From Brackiella oedipodis DSM 13743 (GTDB lineage: Bacteria > Pseudomonadota > Gammaproteobacteria > Burkholderiales > Burkholderiaceae_B): DNA of 64,000 nt. Where the stretch lies: assembly GCF_000621025.1 (NCBI RefSeq), contig NZ_KK211205.1:447521-511520 (forward strand), given 5' to 3'. How positions within the stretch are numbered: position 1 is the first letter of the stretch; each line of letters begins with the position of its first letter. The notes under the pieces are model-generated. The model made no database searches and was not told where the DNA came from. It saw nothing but the letters and a program-made list of their open reading frames with translations. Below, one piece after another: positions 45,479-53,939 of this stretch. The translations under genes were made by a program, and so were the position numbers.

Positions 45479-46168
45479 ATGAGTTCAAACAAAACAGTCA
45501 GCGATCCTCCTAAACAGCGCCCGGCACCGGCGCGTCTAGGTCGCGGCGGTGCCCGACAAGGTGCGGGTCGCAAAAGCAAAACGGGGCAGCCCATGATTGT
45601 TAAACGTGTGCCGCAGCAAATCGTGCCACAAATTGACAACTTAATCACGCAATTGACCCAAGCCCAGCAAGTGCAAGTGGCCAATCATGCCTCAGTAGCG
45701 CCTACGGCTGCCGCTCTTCACGAGGGTATTGGTGACTTCCTAGCACTGGCGCCTTTGTTATCGCAAGCGCAAGTGCCTCTAGCGAGTGACAAAATACCTG
45801 CTGGTTTTCCGAGTCCAGCACAATCTTATGCAGAGGATTATTTAGATTTTAATGAGTATCTGATTAAGAATCGTGCGGCTACGATTGTGGTGCGAAGTGG
45901 TGGCGAGTCTATGCTCAATGCAGGCATAGACAAAAACGATTTACTGGTGATTGATCGCTCCCAAGAGGCCAAGCATCGCGATATTGTAATGGCCGATCTA
46001 GGCAATGAATACACTATCAAACGCCTCATCAAAAAAGCCGATGGCGGCGTCGAGCTGCACTCCGAAAATAAGCAACAATGCTACCCAAATTTTAGTTTTA
46101 AGGATAATGATCAACTGATGATTGTGGGTGTGGTGACCTACATCATCAAAGACGCTCAGCGCCGGTAG
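45479..46168 (+). CDS. umuD: UmuD-like S24 peptidase with long N-terminal extension
   Basis: UmuD is self-cleaved in response to RecA filaments to give UmuD', the partner of UmuC in error-prone polymerase V. Here the C-terminal part (about 105-229) is a normal UmuD. The cleavage site is Ala108-Gly109 in IPAGFPSPAQ. The catalytic serine is Ser144 in GGESML, and the catalytic lysine is Lys181 in YTIKRL. The protein has 229 residues against 139 in E. coli: about 84 extra residues precede the cleavage region, with RGGARQGAGRK at about 22-32, a basic motif, and a Gln/Ala-rich segment. A DNA-binding or regulatory role like that of UmuDAb of Acinetobacter is possible. No classical CTGT-N8-ACAG LexA box was seen upstream. 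umuC follows directly. Confidence 0.88.
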   Translation: MSSNKTVSDPPKQRPAPARLGRGGARQGAGRKSKTGQPMIVKRVPQQIVPQIDNLITQLTQAQQVQVANHASVAPTAAALHEGIGDFLALAPLLSQAQVPLASDKIPAGFPSPAQSYAEDYLDFNEYLIKNRAATIVVRSGGESMLNAGIDKNDLLVIDRSQEAKHRDIVMADLGNEYTIKRLIKKADGGVELHSENKQQCYPNFSFKDNDQLMIVGVVTYIIKDAQRR

Positions 46169-46181
46169 GTTGGCTAGCATT

Positions 46182-47453
46182 ATGTTTGCTTTAATCGATG
46201 CCAATAACTTTTATTGTTCTTGTGAGCGAGTTTTTCGACCTGATTTACGACATAAGGCCGTGGCGGTGCTCTCCAATAACGATGGTTGTGTTGTGGCACG
46301 TAGCGAAGAGACTAAGGCCATGGGCGTGGCGATGGGAACGCCTTTTTTTCAGGTCCAGCATCTCGTCAAACAAAAACGCCTCACTGTATTTAGCAGTAAT
46401 TATGAGCTCTATCATAATTTTTCTGATCGTATGGTACAAAGCATTCGCTCCTTGGTACCAGAGGTAGAAGTTTATTCCATCGATGAATCGTTTGCCGATA
46501 TGGGGCAATTACACGCTATCAGTGCCTTGCGTCCTTTGGGGCTAGCCATCAAAGCGCGAGTCTGGCAGTGGGTGGGGTTGCCGACTTGTGTCGGCATTGC
46601 GCGCACCAAGACCTTGGCAAAATTCTGTAATTTCTTAGCCAAGCGTCATAAACAGTTTTTTGCGGGCGTGGTGGTGTGGGATGATTGGTCACCCGCTATT
46701 CAAGAAAGAGCCTTGAGAAGCGCCCCTGTCACTGAAATCTGGGGCATTGGGCGTCGCATCGGTCGAAAATTACAAGCACAAAGCATCCAGACCGCTTGGG
46801 ATTTTGTGCAGGCGCATACGCCTACCTTGCGGCGGCAGTTCGGCGTGATGCTTGAACGCACGCAGCGTGAGATGCGTGGCATTGTGTGTGAGGATTTAGT
46901 GGTCACCGAGGATCCTAAGCAATCGATTGTACGCAGTCGCAGTTTTGCGCAAATGGTCACGAGCTTGCCCAGCTTGCAAGCGGCGCTAAGCCATCATGTG
47001 CAAGATGCGGCCGCTCATTTACGGCAGCATCATCTCAGGGCAGGGTTGGTGCGGGTTTTTATTCATAGTAATCGCTTTCGTGAGGACTTAGCACAATATC
47101 ATGGCGTCGGACATGCCGCTTTGCATTGCGCCAGCGACGATACCCTAGTACTCAATCAGCTGGCTCAACAGGTTTTGCAGCGGATTTATAACGATCAGGT
47201 GCAATACAAAAAATGTGGTGTCGAACTGACCGCTCTCGAAACTAGCACGCAGGCTCAACAAATCGATTTATGGCAGGCTCAGAACTTGCCTGATCATACG
47301 GCCCTAATGCAGGTATGGGATGAGTTAAGTCAGCGTTTTGGGCGCCAAGCCTTACAATTAGGTCACGCTTTGGGGCCGAATGATTGGCGCATGCAAAGAA
47401 ATTTTTTGAGCCCATGCTTTACGACCCGTTGGTGTGATATTCCGGTTATTTAG
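46182..47453 (+). CDS. umuC: DNA polymerase V subunit UmuC (Y-family translesion polymerase)
   Basis: UmuC is the catalytic subunit of polymerase V. From the ATG at 46182 it has 423 residues, matching the family (422 in E. coli). Visible are the catalytic segment FALIDANNFYCSCERVF with the first metal-binding Asp, the YSIDESFAD motif with Asp-Glu, GIARTKTLAKFCNFLAK and the helix-hairpin region RSAPVTEIWGIGRRIGRKL. The open frame also extends 4 codons upstream to a TTG at 46170, but ATG is preferred. It begins 13 bp after the umuD stop and ends overlapping the convergent VWA gene by 8 bp. Together with umuD it forms a two-gene mutagenesis operon. Confidence 0.95.
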   Translation: MFALIDANNFYCSCERVFRPDLRHKAVAVLSNNDGCVVARSEETKAMGVAMGTPFFQVQHLVKQKRLTVFSSNYELYHNFSDRMVQSIRSLVPEVEVYSIDESFADMGQLHAISALRPLGLAIKARVWQWVGLPTCVGIARTKTLAKFCNFLAKRHKQFFAGVVVWDDWSPAIQERALRSAPVTEIWGIGRRIGRKLQAQSIQTAWDFVQAHTPTLRRQFGVMLERTQREMRGIVCEDLVVTEDPKQSIVRSRSFAQMVTSLPSLQAALSHHVQDAAAHLRQHHLRAGLVRVFIHSNRFREDLAQYHGVGHAALHCASDDTLVLNQLAQQVLQRIYNDQVQYKKCGVELTALETSTQAQQIDLWQAQNLPDHTALMQVWDELSQRFGRQALQLGHALGPNDWRMQRNFLSPCFTTRWCDIPVI

Positions 47454-48624
47454 AAAGATACTTCATGCCGTCATTTAGTCCCGATACTGTGACGGAATAC
47501 ATATGCTTTTGCATAAGCTCATGAATAATTGCAATTGAATGCCGGTATTGCCAAAAACCTTGTGGCTCTGGATTGAGCCAAATGGACTTATCGAAATGCT
47601 CGGTTAAGCGCTGTAACCAGGTGGCGCCAGTTTCTTCGTTCATATGCTCAATGGAGCCACCCGGATACATGATTTCGTAAGGCCCCATAGAAGCGTCGCC
47701 GACAAAAATCAATTTCCATTCGGGGTTATACGTATGAATCAGATGCCAAGTATCGGTATAGTTGCGGCGGCCATTGGCGTTATAGCGCCAGACACGTTCA
47801 TACACACAATTATGAAAGTAATACACCTCAAGGTGCCTAAATTCGCTGCTTGCCGCGGTAAATAATTGCTCGACACGCTGCACATGATCATCCATGCTGC
47901 CACCGGTATCTAACAACATCAGTACTTTAACATTATTACGCTTTTTGGCCAGCATCTTGAGATCAAGGTAACCTGCATTATTGGCGGTGCTACGAATCGT
48001 ACCGTCTAAATCCAGTTCTTCGGGCACCCCTTCACGCGCCAAATTGCGCAGTTTGCGCAGGGCCATCTTAAAGTTACGAGCGCCTAATTCCTGTTGATTA
48101 TCATATTCTTGGAACAAGCGCTCATCCCAAACCTTAACTGCGCTTCGATTGGCAGAAGCGCCGCCTACGCGGATCCCTTCGGGATGATAGCCACTGTTGC
48201 CAAAGGGTGAGGTTCCCCCCGTACCAATCCAGCGGTTACCCCCCGCATGACGCTCCTGTTGCTCTTCTAGGCGTTCGCGAAACATCTGCATGAGTTTATC
48301 GAGCCCATGTTTTTCGATGGCGGCTTTTTCGGCATCGCTGAGTTCTTTTTTGAATTTACTGATGAGCCAATCAGCCGGAATTTCTTTGAACGTTTCGAAG
48401 ATGGGTTCGGCGCCCTTTACAAAACTTGAAAAAGCCCGATCGTAGCGATCGTAGAGCGACTCATCCTTAATTAGCGTCATCCGCGCCGTCACATAAAAAT
48501 CATTTAAGGTGGGCGGCATGATGGCTTGGCGTAGCACCTCCAGCAGGGTCAGGAATTCTTTGACCGAGACCGGCAAGCCGCTTTTGCGTAAATGATAGAA
48601 AAAGTCCAACAAAATCATTATCAA
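47446..48624 (-). CDS. VWA domain protein (CoxE-like family)
   Basis: The 392-residue protein contains a von Willebrand A domain near residues 225-390, with the MIDAS-like motif read as VLMLLDTGGSMDDHV (DxGxS, against the classical DxSxS). The preceding half is charged and contains the FLTLLEVLRQAI start and GGTSPFGNSGYHPEGIRVGG linker. This layout is typical of VWA proteins encoded next to MoxR ATPases, which together are thought to chaperone or insert metal cofactors into enzyme complexes. The MoxR gene lies 36 bp upstream on the same strand, so they form an operon. The client is not known; no cox or CO dehydrogenase genes are near. Confidence 0.9.
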   Translation of the reverse strand: MIMILLDFFYHLRKSGLPVSVKEFLTLLEVLRQAIMPPTLNDFYVTARMTLIKDESLYDRYDRAFSSFVKGAEPIFETFKEIPADWLISKFKKELSDAEKAAIEKHGLDKLMQMFRERLEEQQERHAGGNRWIGTGGTSPFGNSGYHPEGIRVGGASANRSAVKVWDERLFQEYDNQQELGARNFKMALRKLRNLAREGVPEELDLDGTIRSTANNAGYLDLKMLAKKRNNVKVLMLLDTGGSMDDHVQRVEQLFTAASSEFRHLEVYYFHNCVYERVWRYNANGRRNYTDTWHLIHTYNPEWKLIFVGDASMGPYEIMYPGGSIEHMNEETGATWLQRLTEHFDKSIWLNPEPQGFWQYRHSIAIIHELMQKHMYSVTVSGLNDGMKYLSK

Positions 48625-48660
48625 ACCCTATGAATATGGTGTCGACTCGGGGCTATATCC

Positions 48661-49515
48661 TTAGCTGCGTTTTTGGAAATGACCGGCCATGGCGACCAAA
48701 CGCTGTACTAAATTGAGATCCTGTTCGTTCTTGAGTAAGGCACCAAGCATAGGAGGAACTTTTTGGTGGGCTAAGTCCTCGGCATCAATTTGATGAGCAG
48801 TGAGTAAGGCTAACCAATCCAAAAACTCAGAGGTCGAAGGTTTTTTCTTGAGCCCATCGGTGGCGCGCAAACTAAAGAAATGGGTTAACGCGGCTTGTAG
48901 AAGTTCTGTGTCGATATGCGGATAATGCACATGGACAATTTGTGCCAAAGTTTCTGGGTCAGGAAACTGAATGTAATGAAAAAAGCAACGTCGTAAAAAA
49001 GCGTCAGGGAGGTCTTTTTCGTTATTGGAGGTGATAATCACCAAAGGGCGCTGCTTAGCTTGGATCGTCTGGCCCGTTTCGTAAACGTGGAATTCCATTT
49101 GATCAAGTTCACGCAATAAGTCATTTGGGAATTCAATATCCGCCTTGTCGATTTCGTCGATTAATACGACGGCGGGTTGCTCTGCTGTAAAAGCCTGCCA
49201 TAGCACCCCTTGGCGGATGTAATTCTTGATATCGTGAACCCGGTCTTCGCCTAATTGAGAGTCGCGCAAACGTGAAACGGCATCATATTCATATAAGCCC
49301 TGTTGGGCTTTAGTAGTGGATTTAATATGCCACTGGAGCAAAGGGCGCCCCAGACTGGCAGCCACTTGTTCTGCCAGCATAGTTTTGCCCGTACCAGGCT
49401 CACCTTTAACTAGCAATGGCCGTTGCAGTGTGAGAGCCGCATTTACCGCAAGTTTAAGATCATCGGTGGCGACGTAGTGATCGGTGCCACTAAATTGTTC
49501 TGGTGTATTTGTCAT
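48661..49515 (-). CDS. MoxR-family AAA+ ATPase
   Basis: MoxR ATPases act with VWA proteins as chaperones for maturing enzyme complexes. The 284-residue protein has Walker A in VKGEPGTGKTMLAEQ (about 38-52) and Walker B in VVLIDEIDKADIEFPNDLL. The sensor region is ITSNNEKDLPDAFLRRCFFHY. The open frame reaches a TTG at 49524, but the ATG at 49515 is the likelier start because it needs no rare codon. It precedes the VWA gene by 36 bp on the minus strand. The AAA+ core is complete, and the helical C-terminal lid is present. Confidence 0.92.
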   Translation of the reverse strand: MTNTPEQFSGTDHYVATDDLKLAVNAALTLQRPLLVKGEPGTGKTMLAEQVAASLGRPLLQWHIKSTTKAQQGLYEYDAVSRLRDSQLGEDRVHDIKNYIRQGVLWQAFTAEQPAVVLIDEIDKADIEFPNDLLRELDQMEFHVYETGQTIQAKQRPLVIITSNNEKDLPDAFLRRCFFHYIQFPDPETLAQIVHVHYPHIDTELLQAALTHFFSLRATDGLKKKPSTSEFLDWLALLTAHQIDAEDLAHQKVPPMLGALLKNEQDLNLVQRLVAMAGHFQKRS

Positions 49516-49745
49516 AGAAATCAACGTCTTAGGTGTAAATAAAATAAGAAACGATGGCTATTATTCTAGCGTAATAACGAATTGACAAGGTATCAGGGTT
49601 TACAGTAAAAGCAGAAGGGTGATGAGCTACTCTAACCTGTGGTTTTTATAAAAACGAGTGGTTTTTAACTAGCCTCCTTGGTTGAGTAGCTCCTCAGTAA
49701 GCTGCCATCAAAGATCGCTTACCATTCATCCCGTACGAGAAAATT

Positions 49746-50894
49746 ATGAATCAGTCACCGTTGCAAATTGGTCTCAAAGGTAATATCGCTCTAAGTGTCG
49801 CGATGGGCTTAGGTCGATTTTTTTATACCCCCGTGTTACCCATTATGTTAGTCATGCTGCCTATGAGCAATGCCATGAGCGCCATTATTGCAGCGGCTAA
49901 TTTCATTGGTTATCTACTGGGTTCGTGGGGGCTCAAACGCAACTACCACTGGATACAGGTGCGCACCTTTCGTTTTAGTTTGATCGCTAACGTGTTGTTA
50001 TTGCTAAGCTATCCTCTTATACAACACAATAGTTGGTTTATTTTAAATCGCGGTTTGGCGGGCATAGCCTCCGCCATTATTTTTGTGCATATTTCTAACA
50101 CGCTCGCTAATTTGCCACAAGCTCGGGCCGCCACGGGCATTGCGTATGCAGGGGTAGGGATAGGGATTATTGTTTCTGGTCTGATCGTCTTGCTTGCTAG
50201 CAATGGGCAAAATTGGCAACAGCTTTGGTATATCACGGGCAGTATTGCCCTGATCCTGTCGTTACTCGTTATTAACTGGCCGATTGTTCATGCACCGCAT
50301 GTGTCACAGCATCCCAAGGTGTCGTTGAGTACTCAGAAGGTGCCGTTAAGCCACTGGCTCCTGAAAGCGAGTTATATGCTTGAGGGTTTTGGCTATATTA
50401 TTGTGGGTACTTATTTAGTGGTCTTAGCTAAACCGCTGCTAGGGGCCGCAGCAGCACCTGTCGTCTGGATTATCGCGGGCGCCTGCCTTATGGTTTCTAC
50501 GGGGATATGGACCTTTGTTACCGAAAAAATTGGTATGCATAAAGCGCTCGCACTGGCCTTTTTACTACAATGCCTCGGTATTGGCGTACCTGTTGTCTGG
50601 CAAAGTGCGACGGCTGCCATTATTGCTGCCGTATTTTTTGGAGGTACCTTTATAGGTATTTCTATGATGTCTATCCGTATAGCGGCACAGTATCACATTC
50701 CTAGTGCCGCGGCGGCAATGACGACTTGGTATAGTTGGGGACAGGTAGTAGGGCCGGTCATGGTTGCTTTGTTTTTGGCACACAGTATTCGAGGAGCCTT
50801 TGCCCTCAGTGCTGTGGCGATTGCCTTGGGTCTGATGCTCTATCTTGGGGCCATTTATTTAGGTAAAGAGCAAAATCTCACAGTCAGCCTGTAA
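49746..50894 (+). CDS. YbfB/YjiJ-family MFS transporter
   Basis: The 382-residue protein has twelve likely hydrophobic segments and the layout of the YbfB/YjiJ branch of the major facilitator superfamily (MFS_4). The first helix carries the family's glycine-rich GLGRFFYTPVLPIML. Later parts include SNTLANLPQARAATGIAYAGVGIGI and YSWGQVVGPVMVALF. Substrate is unknown. It is divergent from the MoxR gene (230 bp apart) and is followed by a 315-bp gap before narX, so it is probably monocistronic. Confidence 0.87.
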   Translation: MNQSPLQIGLKGNIALSVAMGLGRFFYTPVLPIMLVMLPMSNAMSAIIAAANFIGYLLGSWGLKRNYHWIQVRTFRFSLIANVLLLLSYPLIQHNSWFILNRGLAGIASAIIFVHISNTLANLPQARAATGIAYAGVGIGIIVSGLIVLLASNGQNWQQLWYITGSIALILSLLVINWPIVHAPHVSQHPKVSLSTQKVPLSHWLLKASYMLEGFGYIIVGTYLVVLAKPLLGAAAAPVVWIIAGACLMVSTGIWTFVTEKIGMHKALALAFLLQCLGIGVPVVWQSATAAIIAAVFFGGTFIGISMMSIRIAAQYHIPSAAAAMTTWYSWGQVVGPVMVALFLAHSIRGAFALSAVAIALGLMLYLGAIYLGKEQNLTVSL

Positions 50895-51209
50895 TGATCT
50901 AGCGTTTTAGATTCTGCTATCGCGTGACTCTGTGCTTTTTAACTGTAGATAGCTGTGGCTGCAAGCAGTCAGCGCTATCTCGGTTCTAATCTGCGTTGCT
51001 TTGGCATTGTATATAGCGATCGCATTCTGGTTCCAAATTAGGGATATGGCTGCGGTTTCTCCCCCAAAATAACTATATAAAGTCAGCTTGAATTCCTCTA
51101 CAATAAAAAGATTACTTTGATTCATTATTGACGTCTTTGCACTGGCTAGCGCTACTTGTAGGCTGTTCTTAGCCACTGTGTAAAGGTACTCACCCATAGG
51201 TTACTAAAA
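50895..51209. promoter_or_regulatory. 315-bp region upstream of narX
   Basis: The stretch lies between the MFS gene and narX. A minus-strand frame spans nearly all of it (50907-51197, 96 codons), but it has no ribosome binding site and no recognisable content. It should hold the narXL promoter. I do not see a clear FNR box, and no NarL heptamer pair can be named with confidence. Confidence 0.45.
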
Positions 51210-53138
51210 GTGCGAATAGCTCCATGTTGGCGTGCTTTATTGGCGACCAAACATCATTTATCTACTGTCCTTATTATTTTGATTTTTGGCTGGTTGCTCG
51301 GTGCTACGAGCCTGGTCGGCATGAGTCTACATACGTCCTGGAACCTCGAAAATAAAGGTCATACCATCAATGAGATCGGTAGTTTACGCAAGCGTGTGTA
51401 TCGTATGATGCTATACGCTTTTGATGCTGAGCGGGCGCCTTCATTGCGCCAAGATCTTAGAGATTTTGAACAAATCTTGCATCATTTGGACAGCGTAGCG
51501 CCAGAGGATTTTGTAAAGCATAAGCGCTATGCTCAACTGCAGCAGGATTTGCCGCGTGTGCAGCAGCTGTTTTTGGCCTTTAAAAGGCAAATGCTGAAAC
51601 ACGGCCGTAGCCCAGAAGCTCTGAGTCACCAAGACTATGTGCGCACAGGCGCACAATTGGAGCAGGGGATTGACCAAGTGGTGCTGCTATTTGAAGAAGA
51701 TAATACAGACTCCATTCGATTTTTGCGCATTTATCAATATGCGTTAATTGTGATGGCGATTTTGTCTGCTGCCCTATCCTTATTTTTATTACGGTACTTG
51801 GTCATTCAACCGCTTTATACGTTGTGGCGTGGCATGGACAAAATACGTCAAGGGGATTTTGCGGTGCGCATTCCGATCAACATTAATAATGAATTTGGTA
51901 GCGTGACGCGTGGCTTTAATCGCATGGCCGCACAGATTAACAGTATGTATACACATCTAGAGGAGATGGTGCAGGCCAAAACTATTCGCCTATCAAAGCG
52001 TAATCGCTCCTTAGCGTTTTTGTACAAAACTTCTACCGTATTGCAATATCACCACAATTTGGATGATTTAACGGCAACCTTTTTGAATCATTTAATCCAT
52101 TACTCTGGTGCCAAGGCCAGTGCTTTTAGTTTGCAAGACGCCACCAAAGGCCTCAAAATCAATGTCCTTAAAGGCAAAGGCTTAGCCGCTGAGTTTTTAG
52201 AACATCGTTTTTTGCAATTACTCAAAGATCGGGCGGGTTCAACCTCTGCTAATTTAGAGAACCTGCGATTACAGCGCTGTTCGGACTTGCCCCTCAATCT
52301 TGCGCAACACACGGCGCTGCAAAAAGCGGGCTTGGACACTTATATGAGTTTATTGATAGAGCAGAGTAATGGTAATGCAGGCGTATTGGTGCTGTTTTTC
52401 GCTGAGCGACAAGTACTCAATAAGCACAGTATTCAGTTACTCAAAACGATTGCGGCGCAATTTGCGATAGCGTTAGAGAATCTACGTCTTAATCAACTCA
52501 ATAAGTATTTGGCAGTCCTAGAAGAACGTAATTTTATGGCTCAGGGTTTGCATGACAGTATCGCCCAAAATCTATCCTTTCTGAATATGCAAATGCAAGT
52601 GCTCGAAAAATCCCTACAAAAACAAGATAAACACACTAGCGAGCAAGCCATGCGCTTCTTAAAGGCCGGCATTCAAGAGTCGTATGAGAATGTGCGTGAA
52701 TTGCTCAATAACTTCAGGGTGCAATTAAGCCAACGCTCATTTGAAGACTCTATTCAGGAGGTGGTACAACGCTTTAAGGCGCAGACCAAGATAGCGGTAG
52801 GCATAGAGATGCCCAAGCAAAACCAATCTTTGAGCCCTGAGCAACAGTTGCAAACGGTTTTTATTTTGCAAGAAGCCTTATCGAATATACGTAAGCATGC
52901 TTCGGCTCGACACGTTACTATTCGTCTGCAACAGCAGGATGGGCAGTTTTGTTTAAACATCGCCGATGATGGGGTCGGCTTTGATATGCAAACCTTGCAG
53001 GATACACAGCAACCAGACCATGTGGGCACTCGGATTATGCAAGAACGCGCGCATAGTATTCATGGTCACTTAAGCATTCAATCGCATCCGCATCAAGGCA
53101 CTTTGGTAAGCTTAAGTTTTAAGACGAATCCTGTTTAA
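51210..53138 (+). CDS. narX: Nitrate/nitrite sensor histidine kinase NarX
   Basis: NarX senses nitrate in the periplasm and phosphorylates NarL. The 642-residue protein has a first membrane helix at about 18-40 and a periplasmic domain with a P-box-like segment INEIGSLRKRVYRMM (about 53-67). The second helix is at about 176-198. A HAMP linker (LWRGMDKIRQGDFAVRIP, about 205-222), a GAF-like region (about 275-420) and a HisKA_3 domain follow, with phospho-accepting His448 in AQGLHDSIAQNLSFLNMQ. The ATPase domain has LQEALSNIRKHASA and IADDGVGFD. Start is a GTG at 51210 without a strong ribosome binding site, so the N-terminus may need adjusting. narL follows after 12 bp. Confidence 0.93.
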   Translation: MRIAPCWRALLATKHHLSTVLIILIFGWLLGATSLVGMSLHTSWNLENKGHTINEIGSLRKRVYRMMLYAFDAERAPSLRQDLRDFEQILHHLDSVAPEDFVKHKRYAQLQQDLPRVQQLFLAFKRQMLKHGRSPEALSHQDYVRTGAQLEQGIDQVVLLFEEDNTDSIRFLRIYQYALIVMAILSAALSLFLLRYLVIQPLYTLWRGMDKIRQGDFAVRIPININNEFGSVTRGFNRMAAQINSMYTHLEEMVQAKTIRLSKRNRSLAFLYKTSTVLQYHHNLDDLTATFLNHLIHYSGAKASAFSLQDATKGLKINVLKGKGLAAEFLEHRFLQLLKDRAGSTSANLENLRLQRCSDLPLNLAQHTALQKAGLDTYMSLLIEQSNGNAGVLVLFFAERQVLNKHSIQLLKTIAAQFAIALENLRLNQLNKYLAVLEERNFMAQGLHDSIAQNLSFLNMQMQVLEKSLQKQDKHTSEQAMRFLKAGIQESYENVRELLNNFRVQLSQRSFEDSIQEVVQRFKAQTKIAVGIEMPKQNQSLSPEQQLQTVFILQEALSNIRKHASARHVTIRLQQQDGQFCLNIADDGVGFDMQTLQDTQQPDHVGTRIMQERAHSIHGHLSIQSHPHQGTLVSLSFKTNPV

Positions 53139-53150
53139 TTTTAGTAATTT

Positions 53151-53801
53151 ATGACTACTTCTAAACCGCGTATCTTATTAATAGATGATCACAGTTTATT
53201 CCGTTCTGGTCTTAAGTTTTTGATTCAGAGCACGGATACCTTCGAGGTTTGTGACGAAGCCGTCAATGGCTTAGATGGCATCAAAAAGATGCAGCAAAGT
53301 CAACCTGATATTGTGTTGCTCGATCTTAATATGCCGGTCATGAACGGTCTAGAAGCGTTGCCCTTATTACTACAAATTAAACCCCAAACCCCCATTATTA
53401 TGTTGACCGTCTCCGAGAATGCAGCGGATTTGGCCGAATGCATGCGTCTGGGGGCCAGTGGTTATCTACTCAAAAATATCAATATTGATTTCCTAAATAG
53501 TAGTCTAGAACACGCGCTTCAAGGCGATAGCGTGCTGTCGCCAGAGATGACGAGTAAAATGCTGGCGCAGTTACGTCAGCGCGATCCCCAAAAAAAGACT
53601 ATGGGCCCCGATGCGCTAACCAAGCGCGAAAAGGAAATTCTACACTGGCTAGCCATGGGTTCAAGCAATAAAGAAATCGCCAAAGGTCTGCAAATCAGTG
53701 AAAGCACCATTAAAGTGCATGTCCAAAATATTCTCAAAAAATTGCAACTCAGCAGTCGGGTACAAGCCGCTATTTATGCCGTCGAACATGGTTTAGTTTA
53801 G
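53151..53801 (+). CDS. narL: Nitrate/nitrite response regulator NarL
   Basis: NarL is the DNA-binding partner of NarX and controls nitrate-respiration genes. The 216-residue protein has a receiver domain with the acidic pair Asp12-Asp13 and phospho-acceptor Asp58 in VLLDLNMPVMNG. The C-terminal LuxR-type helix-turn-helix is LTKREKEILHWLAMGSSNKEIAKGLQISESTIKVHVQNILKKL (read as landmarks at about 149-191). It forms a two-gene operon with narX, upstream of narK-narGHJI. The expected target is the region just downstream of it, in front of narK. Confidence 0.96.
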   Translation: MTTSKPRILLIDDHSLFRSGLKFLIQSTDTFEVCDEAVNGLDGIKKMQQSQPDIVLLDLNMPVMNGLEALPLLLQIKPQTPIIMLTVSENAADLAECMRLGASGYLLKNINIDFLNSSLEHALQGDSVLSPEMTSKMLAQLRQRDPQKKTMGPDALTKREKEILHWLAMGSSNKEIAKGLQISESTIKVHVQNILKKLQLSSRVQAAIYAVEHGLV

Positions 53802-53859
53802 GCCCACACGGTTTAGGCCTATGCATAGTAATTAGTACTGACTAATCCTTTTGGCTGAT

Positions 53860-53872
53860 TTGACCTAGTCAA
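53860..53872. promoter_or_regulatory. Inverted repeat TTGAC-CTA-GTCAA upstream of narK, FNR-box-like
   Basis: Two perfect inverted half-sites TTGAC and GTCAA are separated by 3 bases. FNR/ANR sites read TTGA-N6-TCAA; here only 5 bases separate TTGA and TCAA, so it is one base short of the consensus. It lies about 38 bp upstream of a likely -10 box. Confidence 0.45.
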
Positions 53873-53880
53873 GGGGTTAA

Positions 53881-53909
53881 TTGTTAGCTGAGAGGGCTTT
53901 TTTTATACT
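53881..53909 (+). promoter_or_regulatory. Putative narK promoter (-35 TTGTTA, -10 TATACT)
   Basis: TTGTTA (53881-53886) and TATACT (53904-53909) are separated by 17 bp and lie about 30 bp before the narK start. This would give a sigma-70-type promoter. The nearby inverted repeat at 53860 is centred roughly 50 bp upstream of the expected start site. Confidence 0.4.
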
Positions 53910-53939
53910 GGCATTTTTAGTAACTGCCAGGAGCTCACC

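Noticed and set aside
50907-51197. Minus-strand frame of 96 codons filling the narX upstream gap
   Set aside because: No ribosome binding site before the ATG, no recognisable domain or hydrophobic pattern, and it overlaps the region where the narX promoter should be. I treat it as a chance frame.
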